From Sphingobacterium paucimobilis HER1398 (lineage in GTDB: Bacteria; Bacteroidota; Bacteroidia; Sphingobacteriales; Sphingobacteriaceae), in the NCBI RefSeq assembly GCF_000416985.1, contig NZ_ATDL01000007.1, forward strand, positions 124,001-188,000: a stretch of DNA of 64,000 nt, given 5' to 3'. Shown in pieces: positions 54,266-63,971 of the stretch (position 1 is its first letter; every line of letters begins with the position of its first letter). Made by a program: the position numbers and the translations under genes. The notes under the pieces are model-generated. The model worked only from the letters and a program-made list of their open reading frames with translations, did not search any database and was not told the origin of the DNA.

Positions 54266-57200
54266 ATGAAAAAGAGATTTTTACTTGCTTTTTTCGGGGT
54301 GTGCCTTTATGCATCCTGTTTGATGGCACAGCAAAAAGCAGTTTCGGGTAAGGTAACGTCTTCAGATGGAGATGGCCTGAGCAACGTAACTGTCATTGTA
54401 AAAGGTACTACACGCTCGGTGCAGACGAATGCAGATGGGTCCTTTTCTATTCAAGCTGCGCCAGGCGAAACATTGATCTTTAGAGCTATCGGTTCTGGAG
54501 AGACTTCACAGTTGGTGGGTTCAGGCAATGTCTACAACATCAAATTGAGCGGCTCGGAAGAGGCAATCGATGAGGTGGTCGTAACGGCATTGGGGATTAA
54601 GAAGGAAAAGAAAGCTTTGGGATATGCTGTACAGGATATCAAAGCTGATGAATTGATGAAGAATAAAAACCCCAACGTAATCAATTCTTTGAATGGTAAG
54701 ATTGCGGGGGTTAATGTTACGAACTCAGGTGGTGCGCCAGGAGCTTCGGCAAGTATCATAATCCGTGGAGGTACATCGTTAGAACGGGACAATCAACCTC
54801 TTTTTGTAATCGATGGTATTCCAATGGATAACTCTACTGGACAAGGAGATAATTCTGCATTCGATGGTAACGTGAATACGTCTACTACGAACGGTAACCG
54901 TGCCTTAGATATTAACCCGGAAGATATCGAGTCGATGTCTGTATTGAAAGGCCCAGCAGCAGCAGCGTTGTATGGACTGCGCGCAGCAGCGGGAGCTATT
55001 GTAATCACGACAAAGAAAGGTGCGGAAGGACGTACCCAAGTAGGTATCACTTCGAGAGTCGGGGTTAACTGGGTGAACAAATTGCCTGAGCAGCAGACAA
55101 AATACAAACAAGGATCTTACTATAACAATAAGTATGTAGCGCAAACTTTTGAATCTTGGGGTGACCCATTCAAAGATGGAGATCTGCGTTATGATAATAT
55201 GAAGGATTTTTACGAGACAGCAAGTATGTACGATAACTCCTTTAATATCTCCGGAGGTTCGGCTACTGGAAATTTCTTTCTTTCAGGATCGAACATCTAC
55301 CAAACAGGTGTAGTGCCTACGACAGACTTTAATCGCTCGACGGTACGTTTTAACGGTGAGCAGAAGTATGGTAAGTTTACATTTGGTGCCAATGCGTCCT
55401 ATTCGACCAGCGATACACGTAAGACGTTGACAGGTTCTGGACTTTGGGGTTCCTCCGGTAATGGGTATATGGAATCCGTATTGATATGGCCAGGAAACCA
55501 TAATATGAAAGATTACCTTACGCCAGATGGCAGAAACAATCTGTTGTTGCCGCAGGTCGCTTTGGAAAACAATACCGACAATCCGTATTGGTTAATCCAT
55601 AAGAATCCACAATCTGACAAAACTGATCGCATATTGGGAACGGTCTATACAAATGTGAATGTGACTGATTGGTTTGATATTACCTACCGTCTAGGTGTGG
55701 ATAATTATACTTCGCAGTTCAATACATTAGTGGCTCCTGGATCTAGTGTGAAAGAAGCATGGCAGAATGGTATGATGTCCAATACCGATAAAAAATATCA
55801 GTATTTGAACAGCAACTTGATGTTAAATTTCAAGAAGCAGATAGAGGATTGGGATTTTAACTTGTTAGTCGGACATAATGCGGAAGATACGCGTGTTAAA
55901 TCGTCTTCTTTGCGTGGTGAAAGCTTTGAGTTGAAAGGGGTCGAGAATATGGAGAACTTTAAGCAGGATAATAAGTATTATTCACAGATCTTTAATAATC
56001 GTAGGATTGTAGGTGTATACGGTGATTTACGTGTGGGATACAAAGGTATTGCTTACCTGAATGCTACAGGACGTAATGACTGGTCTTCTACATTGCCGGT
56101 GCAGAATCGTTCATTCTTTTATCCTTCAATTTCCGGATCTTTGATTTTTACAGAGTTGTTTGAAAAGAACGATATCTTGACGTATGGTAAGTTGCGGTCT
56201 TCGTGGGCATCAGTGGGTAAAGATGCACCAGCCTATGTGACGACTACAGGGTTATTTGGTCCAGAATTGACTATTGGAGGTGGATTTAGAAATCATTGGA
56301 CAAGAGGTAACGATCAGTTGAAACCGGAAAGAACGAATTCGTTTGAGATTGGTACAGATTTACGTTTCTTGAAAAATGCTTTAGGACTAGAATTCACGTA
56401 CTATAAGACGAGCTCTGTTGACCAAATCCTGCAACCTCGGGTTTCTAATGCCACAGGTTATATTATGACTTACTACAATATAGGTGAGTTGAATAATGAG
56501 GGGTTTGAAGTGTCGTTGAATGCTACTCCGGTAAAAAGAGGTGATTTTGCGTGGAATACAAGTCTGAATTTCTCTCATAATAAAGGTAAGGTTGCTAAGT
56601 TGGTTGGGGGCTTGGATATCCTTTATGTTACGGATGTACAGGTGGGTACCGGTAAGGCTGCTTCCTATAACAATGGTGACTTTATGGGGATAAGTGGCTC
56701 CGTATGGCAAAAAGATGCTCAAGGTAACTTGTTGTTGGACTGGAAAACTGGAAGGCCACTGACTTCGTCATCAACTACGACTTATGTTGGTAATCGTGAG
56801 CCCGATTTTATAGGAGGATGGAATAACTCATTCACTTATAAAAATTGGGATTTGTCCTTTCTGTTCGATTTTAGAAAAGGAGGAGATGTGTATAACGCTT
56901 CTGAGTATTTGATGACTACGTATGGTATGAGTAAAAATACAGAAAACAGAGGTGAGATGCTCCAATTTACAGGGATGTCGCTTAATCCGACTACTAAAGA
57001 GTACGAAATGGTGACAAGAGAGGTTGAAGCTAATGAAGCTTATTATAAAGATGTGTATTCTAAACATACACCTAACTTTATTGAGAAAGTGAATTGGTTC
57101 AGACTTCGCGCTGTCAATTTGAGCTATTCTTTGCCTAAAGATCTTTTGGCAAAATCGAAATTTATTAAAGGAGCTACCTTTAATGCCATGGGGACCAATC

Positions 57201-57346
57201 TTTGGTTGTTGACAAATTATTCTGGTGTGGATCCAGAAACATCGGCTGCAGGAGCAGGCGTCGTGGGCTCTGGGGCCGTTGGGATAGACTATGCAGGTGT
57301 ACCAGCAACAGCAGGCTTCACGTTTGGTGTTAATTTAAAATTCTAA
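54266..57346 (+). CDS. SusC-like TonB-dependent transporter
   Basis: A 1026-residue outer-membrane transporter. A signal peptide (to about residue 21, SCLMAQ) is followed by a carboxypeptidase-regulatory-like domain (about 24-98), TonB-box segment DEVVVTALG from residue 102, a plug with SLNGKIAGVNVTNSGGAPG and LYGLRAAAGAIVITTKKG, and a barrel ending in NLKF. The MSVLKGPAAAALYG and NDWSSTLPV segments also appear in the SusC at 43902, so both belong to the same subgroup, whose partners are SusD-like 2 lipoproteins. No enzyme is linked, so the substrate is open. Confidence 0.93.
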   Translation: MKKRFLLAFFGVCLYASCLMAQQKAVSGKVTSSDGDGLSNVTVIVKGTTRSVQTNADGSFSIQAAPGETLIFRAIGSGETSQLVGSGNVYNIKLSGSEEAIDEVVVTALGIKKEKKALGYAVQDIKADELMKNKNPNVINSLNGKIAGVNVTNSGGAPGASASIIIRGGTSLERDNQPLFVIDGIPMDNSTGQGDNSAFDGNVNTSTTNGNRALDINPEDIESMSVLKGPAAAALYGLRAAAGAIVITTKKGAEGRTQVGITSRVGVNWVNKLPEQQTKYKQGSYYNNKYVAQTFESWGDPFKDGDLRYDNMKDFYETASMYDNSFNISGGSATGNFFLSGSNIYQTGVVPTTDFNRSTVRFNGEQKYGKFTFGANASYSTSDTRKTLTGSGLWGSSGNGYMESVLIWPGNHNMKDYLTPDGRNNLLLPQVALENNTDNPYWLIHKNPQSDKTDRILGTVYTNVNVTDWFDITYRLGVDNYTSQFNTLVAPGSSVKEAWQNGMMSNTDKKYQYLNSNLMLNFKKQIEDWDFNLLVGHNAEDTRVKSSSLRGESFELKGVENMENFKQDNKYYSQIFNNRRIVGVYGDLRVGYKGIAYLNATGRNDWSSTLPVQNRSFFYPSISGSLIFTELFEKNDILTYGKLRSSWASVGKDAPAYVTTTGLFGPELTIGGGFRNHWTRGNDQLKPERTNSFEIGTDLRFLKNALGLEFTYYKTSSVDQILQPRVSNATGYIMTYYNIGELNNEGFEVSLNATPVKRGDFAWNTSLNFSHNKGKVAKLVGGLDILYVTDVQVGTGKAASYNNGDFMGISGSVWQKDAQGNLLLDWKTGRPLTSSSTTTYVGNREPDFIGGWNNSFTYKNWDLSFLFDFRKGGDVYNASEYLMTTYGMSKNTENRGEMLQFTGMSLNPTTKEYEMVTREVEANEAYYKDVYSKHTPNFIEKVNWFRLRAVNLSYSLPKDLLAKSKFIKGATFNAMGTNLWLLTNYSGVDPETSAAGAGVVGSGAVGIDYAGVPATAGFTFGVNLKF

Positions 57347-57350
57347 TCGA

Positions 57351-58991
57351 ATGAAAAAGATAATATATTTATTGGCGGCGACAGCTACTTTATCCTTGTC
57401 CTCCTGTGATAAGTGGCTTGATGTGAATGATAATCCCAATAGTGGTACTGCTGTTCAGCCCAATGCGGAACAGCGATTACCTTCTATATTAGCGCAGTTT
57501 GCAGATGCTTATGAAAGTGGCGGTACCAGATCGGCCCATATAACGCATCAGTTAGCGAATGTGTATGCTGCTAGCGCGAGAAATTATATGTTGACCCGTT
57601 GGTATTCTGATGCAGCTGCTGCGAATTGGCCATGGCAGGCATGGTATGTAAATACCGCTGTGAATATCCAGCCAATGATAGACGCAGCGAAAAAGGTCGA
57701 TGCTCACCACTATGTAGGTGTAGGTCTGGTCATGAAAGCATGGGGTTTTGGGTACATGGCCGATTATTATGGCGTGGCTCCTTATACAGAGTTTGATAAC
57801 AAGGATATTTTGACACCTAAGTTTGAGGATGCATCAGAGATCTATGTGGAGGTCTTTAAACTTTTGGATGAAGCCATCATTGAATTAGGAAAGACACAAG
57901 GACAGTATGCTGCTAACCTTTCAGTGGGTGATATTTACAATAAAGGAAACGTAGATAGTTGGATTAAGTTGGCCTATGGGTTAAAAGCAAGATTTTTATC
58001 GCATTTGAATAAGAAGTCGACTTATGATACAGATGCAATCTTAGCAGCATTGGATAAGGCGCCAAAAACGGTTGCGGAGTCTACTATAATGCACTATGTG
58101 GATCAGAGTGACAAAACAACGTCTACAGCGCAATCGGCATTACAGTATACGAATACCTCAGCATCGACTCGCGTGTCTAAGCTCTACATGGATTATATCT
58201 TGAATAATTACACTGGAGCACCTACAGGAAACAACGATATGCAGGACCCTCGATACGAGCTTTTGGTGCCTAGATCTCAAGAGGGAGATGGCTCTATGCG
58301 TACAACGCTAGGAGTGGATTTTGCATCAGATGAGGTGTTGACTGGACCTGAAGCGTATCTGTATGATTCGAAAAAAAATCAATTCGACAAAGCTGACTCG
58401 GTATTTGTTCAGTTGCGTGAGGCGAAGGGAGCAGGCGGTCGTATTCTTTCTACAGGTACTTGGTATAATAAGAAAGACTCAAAAGGATTATTCTTGACAG
58501 CATCAGAGATGAAATTTATAGAGGCAGAGGTTCGCTTGAGAAGAAATGAGCCTGGTCTAGCTCTGACAGCATACAAAGATGGGATAAGGAACCATATGGA
58601 GATTATGGGTATAAATGCCAGTGATATCAATGATTTCTTGGCCAGTACCTCTGTGGTGCAAAATGCTGGAGACTTGACAATGAGCCATATCATGATTCAG
58701 AAGTATATCGCTTTGTCTTATTCTCCAGAACAGTGGGTGGACATGCGTAGGATGGACTATTGTACGGACGGTAGCGGAAACTATAATGAAGCAACTGGTG
58801 TGTATAAAGGATACAAGCGTCCAAATCACGTGTATGCACAGTCTTATCCTGGGGCGACAGATTGGCCAAGAAGATTTGCGATGGCATCTTATGAGTTGAA
58901 TTTTAATAGTGCTCAACTTAGATTGGTAGCTCCAAATTACGACAAGCCTACTTACATTAATGAACCGATATGGTGGGATAAAAAAGATTAA
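57351..58991 (+). CDS. SusD-like 2 nutrient-binding lipoprotein
   Basis: A 546-residue lipoprotein, lipobox Cys19 (SLSSC). SusD-like 2 features include the N-terminal DKWLDVNDNPNSGTAVQPN, VMKAWGFGYMADYYGVAPYTEF, SWIKLAYGLKARFLSHLNKKS, DPRYELLVPR, FIEAEVRLRRNEPG, MSHIMIQKYIALSYSPEQWVDMRRMDY and a final RLVAPNYDKPTYINEPIWW. It begins 4 bases after the SusC stop and shows what the broken SusD at 47080 should look like when whole. A strong terminator follows. Confidence 0.92.
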   Translation: MKKIIYLLAATATLSLSSCDKWLDVNDNPNSGTAVQPNAEQRLPSILAQFADAYESGGTRSAHITHQLANVYAASARNYMLTRWYSDAAAANWPWQAWYVNTAVNIQPMIDAAKKVDAHHYVGVGLVMKAWGFGYMADYYGVAPYTEFDNKDILTPKFEDASEIYVEVFKLLDEAIIELGKTQGQYAANLSVGDIYNKGNVDSWIKLAYGLKARFLSHLNKKSTYDTDAILAALDKAPKTVAESTIMHYVDQSDKTTSTAQSALQYTNTSASTRVSKLYMDYILNNYTGAPTGNNDMQDPRYELLVPRSQEGDGSMRTTLGVDFASDEVLTGPEAYLYDSKKNQFDKADSVFVQLREAKGAGGRILSTGTWYNKKDSKGLFLTASEMKFIEAEVRLRRNEPGLALTAYKDGIRNHMEIMGINASDINDFLASTSVVQNAGDLTMSHIMIQKYIALSYSPEQWVDMRRMDYCTDGSGNYNEATGVYKGYKRPNHVYAQSYPGATDWPRRFAMASYELNFNSAQLRLVAPNYDKPTYINEPIWWDKKD

Positions 58992-59016
58992 TCTTATTTT
59001 TCTAAGTTTAGTATCT

Positions 59017-59048
59017 AGCCCCTTGCAGTTTTCTGCAAGGGGCTTTTT
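59017..59048 (+). terminator. Intrinsic terminator after the SusCD operon
   Basis: AGCCCCTTGCAG (59017-59028) pairs perfectly with 59033-59044 around a TTTT loop and is followed by a T-run. Confidence 0.9.
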
Positions 59049-59363
59049 GGTGTTGATCTGAAAAGTTACAAATGTAACACTATTGTTGCTTTATAGTGTA
59101 TATTTAACACTATGCACTTGTTCTGATGAACTTCGTAAAGTGGGTTTAACATTTATTTAACGTATAAATCTATACTTTTTTGTATGATTTTCTCTTTTTT
59201 TTGAATTCGTTTTTGTGCGGTTTTTGTAACTAAAATTGTCTTACATCTGCTTTTGTTTTGCTGTTTATGCGGTATTATGCGTTTTATTGTGTTATTTTTA
59301 GCCATCTAAGCTGTAATGTTGATAAATAACGCATAATAGACACTAACAAAACAAGCTGTATAT
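59049..59363 (+). promoter_or_regulatory. Leader of the NamZ-SusC operon
   Basis: An A/T-rich region without ORFs. CGTTTTTGTGCGGTTTTTG (about 59208-59226) and ATGCGTTTTATTGTG (59278-59292) match the pattern before the SusC gene at 43902. TATTTTTAG (59293-59301) resembles a -7 element. AACGCATAA near 59330 is a further copy of the GCAT/ATGC core in reverse orientation. Confidence 0.35.
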
Positions 59364-60596
59364 ATGAAGTTTTTACCTTTAGTAGCATCTAGTCTGATAG
59401 GCTCGATGTTTTTCTTCTGTGGATTGAAAACCCAAGCAAGGGATATCGCTAATCCACCCCTAAAATCAGATTTTATAGTAAACGATGAAATTAAGACTGG
59501 AGCCGACCAGTTGGAAGCTTATTTGCCGCTTTTGAAAGGAAAGAAGGTAGGTCTTATGGGCAATCAGACATCGATTGTTGGAGCGAGAAAGGAACATCTT
59601 GTCGATGTACTGCTCCGTGAAAAGGTCGATTTGAGATTTGGTTTTGCTCCAGAGCATGGTTTTCGTGGGGATATCGAACGTGGCGAAAAAGTCAGTAATG
59701 ACAAGGATGCAAGAACAGGTCTTCCGCTGTACACGTTGTATGGTAAAAACGATAAGCAAGATTCAATCATACAATCGATAGATGTAATGATCTTTGATCT
59801 GCAGGATGTAGGTGCGCGTTTTTATACCTATATAGCTTCGATGCATCGGGTAATGGAATTGTGTGCAAAGCACAATAAAGAACTCATTGTATTGGATCGT
59901 CCTAATCCTTGCGGAGATCAGATCGATGGTCCCGTACGTAAAGACGATAAATTTAAATCTAACGTATCTCTTCATAAAATCGCGATGATACACGGATTGA
60001 CCGTTGGTGAATTGGCACATATGATCAATGGGGAGGAATGGTTGGAGAATGGACGCCAGTGTCAAGTAACGGTGATACCCGTGAGAAACTGGGACCATTC
60101 GAAAATGTACGAGCTCCCTGTGATTCCATCACCATCGTTGCCAAATCATTTGTCGGTTCGTCTATATGGTGCATTGTGCCTGTTTGAAGGAACAGATATA
60201 TCGGTAGGACGGGGAACGGACTGGCCTTTCCAGGTGGTGGGGTATGATAATCCTGTTTATGGTGATTTCAAATACACACCCGGTGAAAAAGCAGGAATGG
60301 TAAAGCATGTAGAAGGAAAGGGACAGACAATGTATGGGCAAGATCTACGTGGGCTAGATGCCGATCAACAAAAATTCACATTGAAGTATGTGCTGGATTT
60401 TTACAACAAAATGCCAGATAAATCAAAATTCTTCGCAAGGCCAGAGTTCTTCGATAAGCTGGCGGGTACAGATGAATTGAGAAAGCAGATTATTGCAGGC
60501 AAAACAGAAGATGAGATCAAAGCATCTTGGCAAAAAGAGCTGTCGGAGTATAAGCAGATGCGTAAGAAATATCTGTTGTATAATGACTTTGAATAA
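59364..60596 (+). CDS. namZ: NamZ-like exo-beta-N-acetylmuramidase (DUF1343, GH171)
   Basis: A 410-residue exported protein with a signal peptide (to about residue 25, TQARD). The family hallmarks are LLKGKKVGLMGNQTS, FAPEHGFRGD (Glu97, the probable catalytic acid by comparison with characterised NamZ), DRPNPCGDQIDGP, VRNWDHSKMYELP, PSPSLPNHLSVRLY and EGTDISVGRGTDWPFQVVG. Family members remove terminal N-acetylmuramic acid from cell-wall disaccharides and oligosaccharides. It sits 43 bases before a SusC gene, so it probably works on peptidoglycan fragments taken up by that system. The product would feed a MurNAc salvage pathway, relevant for auxotrophic relatives such as Tannerella. Confidence 0.9.
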   Translation: MKFLPLVASSLIGSMFFFCGLKTQARDIANPPLKSDFIVNDEIKTGADQLEAYLPLLKGKKVGLMGNQTSIVGARKEHLVDVLLREKVDLRFGFAPEHGFRGDIERGEKVSNDKDARTGLPLYTLYGKNDKQDSIIQSIDVMIFDLQDVGARFYTYIASMHRVMELCAKHNKELIVLDRPNPCGDQIDGPVRKDDKFKSNVSLHKIAMIHGLTVGELAHMINGEEWLENGRQCQVTVIPVRNWDHSKMYELPVIPSPSLPNHLSVRLYGALCLFEGTDISVGRGTDWPFQVVGYDNPVYGDFKYTPGEKAGMVKHVEGKGQTMYGQDLRGLDADQQKFTLKYVLDFYNKMPDKSKFFARPEFFDKLAGTDELRKQIIAGKTEDEIKASWQKELSEYKQMRKKYLLYNDFE

Positions 60597-60607
60597 GATT
60601 ATGGGTT

Positions 60608-60630
60608 AGGTCTGCTTTTTAAGTAGACCT
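60608..60630 (+). terminator. Weak hairpin between NamZ and SusC genes
   Basis: AGGTCT (60608-60613) and AGACCT (60625-60630) can pair around 11 bases. It may be an attenuator that sets the NamZ to SusC ratio, but the stem is short. Confidence 0.3.
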
Positions 60631-60639
60631 TTCTAGGTT

Positions 60640-63600
60640 ATGATTACAAGTAAAACAAGTTTATTAAATATGCTAAATATGAGAAATACTTTACTATTCT
60701 CTCTCGCATTGGGGTTGGCAATGACGACAGCAGAAGCGAAGGTTTCGAAAGTCTCGAATCCATCCAATCTTGCTGCGGCAACAGCCTATTCATCAAATAG
60801 GTTAGTTCAGAATACAGTAGCGGGTACTGTATCGGACGAAAATGGTCCTTTAGCAGGTGTTACGGTATCGGTGGTTGGGGTTCCTGGGGCTACAACAACA
60901 GATGCCAACGGCAGCTTTAAAATTTCAGCCACAGTAGGTTCAACACTGCGTTTTTCCAGTATCGGTTATATTTCGCAAGATGTAAAGGTTGGTGACAATA
61001 CAATCAATGTCGTATTGGTTTCTGAAGACAATGCTTTGGAAGAAGTCGTTGTAGTCGGTTACGGTACACAAAAGAGAACAAATGTGACTGGAGCAGTATC
61101 AACTGTCGATACGAAAAAAACTTTTGAAACACGTCCTGTGACGGATGTCGGACGAGCATTGCAAGGTGCTGTATCAGGACTTTCAGTCTCGACAGCTAGT
61201 GGAGATTTAGGTGGGGATCCCAAGATTCGTCTACGTGGTGTGAGCGGATCGCTGAAAACAGAAGGTGGTGCTTCTCCGTTGATTTTGGTAGATGGCGTGG
61301 AGGTACCTAGTCTTTCGATGATAAATCCTACGGACATTGAGAGTATGTCTGTTATTAAAGATGCTTCGGCAGCAATCTATGGTGCAAGAGCAGCTTGGGG
61401 GGTAGTTTTGATCAAAACAAAGTCAGGAAAGAGGAATACAAAAACAGCGATAAATTATTCTAATAATTTTGCGTTGCAAACCTTGACTACAACTCCAGTG
61501 ATCGCAGGTGGAGCAGCAGGTGCTAGAGCTGGTTTATTGGCAGCCATGCGCGAAGATCCAGGAAAACCGTATTATGATAATCTAGGGATACAATATGATG
61601 AGTATGCTATCCAAAAGATGGAAGAGTGGGAGCAATTGTATGGAGGACAGGATCTGGGTTTGGAAATGGTTAAAGGCCGTGATTACGAAGTAAAGGATGG
61701 TAAACTGTATTTCCACAGGCAGTGGGATGCGGAAAGTATGTTCATGAAGAAGCATACTCCACAGCAGAATCATAATTTGAGTATTTCTGGAGGATCGGAT
61801 AAGATTAATTATAATGCCGGATTTGGCTTGATATCACAAACCGGTGTTTTGAAGGATAATACTGATAAATTTAACCGTTATAATTTTAACTTAGGTATCA
61901 ATGCGGATATTACAGATTGGTTGACTGGGTATGCTAAGGTGTTGTATACGGCATCTGATGTAAGTAAGCCTTTTTCATTTGGTGGTGATATTTATGAACC
62001 GCTATTTTATCTGTATCGTTGGCCTAGAAACTTTCCGTATGGTACGATTGATGGGTTGCCTATGCGAAATGCAATTACTGATGTGCAGCAAGCGAATATG
62101 AATTCCAGAAATTCAAATATGGCGCGTTTTACATTCGGCGGGCAGGCTAAGATTATGCCCGGGCTAACGCTAGATGCGGATTATACCTATTCACAATATC
62201 TCCAAAAATATAATGAAAATGGAGGAACAGCTGAAGGATGGGATTTCTGGGGGAAAACGGATTTTACGTATATGACCTATACAGGGGCTGCTGCAAATCG
62301 TGCTCGTAAAGAACGTGCGGTTACAGATAGACATGTGGCCAATATGTATGCGACCTATGATAAGAGTTTCGAAGATCATAATTTTAAATTTATGGCTGGT
62401 GCAAATGCGGAGCTATTTAAGACAGATAAATTATGGGGACAGCGATTAGGACTTCTAGATCAAGGTTATCCAGAGTTGGGGTTGGCTACTGGCGATATGA
62501 CAACGAGTTCGGAAGCTTCACACTGGTCTACGCTTGGTTTTTTCGGCCGGGTCAACTATGATTACAAAAGTAAGTATATCGTAGAGGTATTGGCGAGATA
62601 TGATGGTTCCTCCCGTTTCAACAGGGATAATGTATGGGGGTTCTTCCCAGCAATGTCTGCGGGGTATGTAATCTCTCAAGAGGAGTTTATGGATTGGTCC
62701 AAGCCTTATATGGATTTCCTGAAAATACGTGGATCTTGGGGAAGTGTGGGTAATCAAACAGTGCCTAGTGGTCTTTATTTGTCAACCTTGAGCCAAGCGC
62801 CATCAGATTGGTTGGTAGGTGGTATTAATCAGAATACGATGACTACCCCTTCTATTGTGTCGCAAAATTTGACTTGGGAGACTGTTACTACAAAAGAAAT
62901 AGGTGTAGATGCAGCATTTTTTAACAATAAGTTGAATGTAACATTCAATCGTTATAGAAGAACGGTTTCCGATCTGATTACGGGCGGAGAAGTGCTCACT
63001 TCTAATTACGGAGCACCTTCACCATTGCGTAATCATGGGAAGATGCAGACTAATGGCTGGGAGTTGGAGTTGGCCTATAACCATAGTTTTAATAATGGGC
63101 TTAATATGCGTTTGTCTGGTCAATTGTCTGATTACAAAGAGACAATCAGTAAATTTGACGGAATCGGTCAGATCAATGCTAATGGAACAAGTACAGACTA
63201 TAAAGGTAAGATGATCGGGGAGATCTGGGGGTATGAGACGGACCGTCTCTTCCAGGTCGATGATTTTAACCAAAATGCAGATGGTTCGTATACATTGAAG
63301 CAAGGGATTCCTTCACAATCGTACTATGAGACTGGTAAGTTTAAATATGGTCCAGGGGATGTTAAGTACAAAGACCTGAATGGTGATGGAGTGATTGGTG
63401 TTGGAGATGGAACTGTTGTGGATCCGGGAGACCGTAGAATTATTGGTAATTCCAATCCAAGGTATCAATATGGGTTCCGTGCGGACTTTGAATACAAAGG
63501 TTTCGATTTAGGATTCTTCTTGCAAGGTGTTGGAAGCCGTAGTGCTTGGGTAGGTGGAGATTTTGCAGTACCTGGATGGAGACCTGCGGAAGCATGGTAC

Positions 63601-63969
63601 GATCATCAGATGGATTACTGGACGCCTGAAAACACAGGGGCTTTCTATTATAGACCGACCAATCAAAATCAAAGCAACACCTCTATGAACCATATGCCGC
63701 AGACGAGATATCTATTGGATATGTCTTATTTAAGATTGAAAAATCTTACGGTTGGTTATGCATTGCCAAGTTCGGTGTTGGAAAAAGCAAAAATCGATAA
63801 GTTCAGAGTTTTCTTCTCCGGAGAGAATCTGTTTGAGTTCGATAGTTTGAATATTCCAATTGACCCAGAGACAGATTATACAGAAAACGGTATTAAAGAC
63901 CCGAATTCATTTGGGAGGTCGTATCCTTATCGTAGAACATTCTCATTAGGACTTCAATTAACTTTTTAG
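60640..63969 (+). CDS. SusC-like TonB-dependent transporter
   Basis: A 1109-residue outer-membrane transporter if the ATG at 60640 is used. Starts at 60670 or 60679 would give a shorter signal region (MRNTLLFSLALGLAMTTAEA) that looks more standard. A carboxypeptidase-regulatory-like domain (about 65-132), an EEVVVVGYG TonB box from residue 134, a plug with ALQGAVSGLSVSTASGDLGGDP and YGARAAWGVVLIKTKSG, and a barrel ending in LGLQLTF are visible. Coupled to NamZ upstream and a SusD start downstream, it should import cell-wall-derived glycans. The substrate is inferred from the neighbour only. Confidence 0.9.
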   Translation: MITSKTSLLNMLNMRNTLLFSLALGLAMTTAEAKVSKVSNPSNLAAATAYSSNRLVQNTVAGTVSDENGPLAGVTVSVVGVPGATTTDANGSFKISATVGSTLRFSSIGYISQDVKVGDNTINVVLVSEDNALEEVVVVGYGTQKRTNVTGAVSTVDTKKTFETRPVTDVGRALQGAVSGLSVSTASGDLGGDPKIRLRGVSGSLKTEGGASPLILVDGVEVPSLSMINPTDIESMSVIKDASAAIYGARAAWGVVLIKTKSGKRNTKTAINYSNNFALQTLTTTPVIAGGAAGARAGLLAAMREDPGKPYYDNLGIQYDEYAIQKMEEWEQLYGGQDLGLEMVKGRDYEVKDGKLYFHRQWDAESMFMKKHTPQQNHNLSISGGSDKINYNAGFGLISQTGVLKDNTDKFNRYNFNLGINADITDWLTGYAKVLYTASDVSKPFSFGGDIYEPLFYLYRWPRNFPYGTIDGLPMRNAITDVQQANMNSRNSNMARFTFGGQAKIMPGLTLDADYTYSQYLQKYNENGGTAEGWDFWGKTDFTYMTYTGAAANRARKERAVTDRHVANMYATYDKSFEDHNFKFMAGANAELFKTDKLWGQRLGLLDQGYPELGLATGDMTTSSEASHWSTLGFFGRVNYDYKSKYIVEVLARYDGSSRFNRDNVWGFFPAMSAGYVISQEEFMDWSKPYMDFLKIRGSWGSVGNQTVPSGLYLSTLSQAPSDWLVGGINQNTMTTPSIVSQNLTWETVTTKEIGVDAAFFNNKLNVTFNRYRRTVSDLITGGEVLTSNYGAPSPLRNHGKMQTNGWELELAYNHSFNNGLNMRLSGQLSDYKETISKFDGIGQINANGTSTDYKGKMIGEIWGYETDRLFQVDDFNQNADGSYTLKQGIPSQSYYETGKFKYGPGDVKYKDLNGDGVIGVGDGTVVDPGDRRIIGNSNPRYQYGFRADFEYKGFDLGFFLQGVGSRSAWVGGDFAVPGWRPAEAWYDHQMDYWTPENTGAFYYRPTNQNQSNTSMNHMPQTRYLLDMSYLRLKNLTVGYALPSSVLEKAKIDKFRVFFSGENLFEFDSLNIPIDPETDYTENGIKDPNSFGRSYPYRRTFSLGLQLTF

Positions 63970-63971
63970 AC

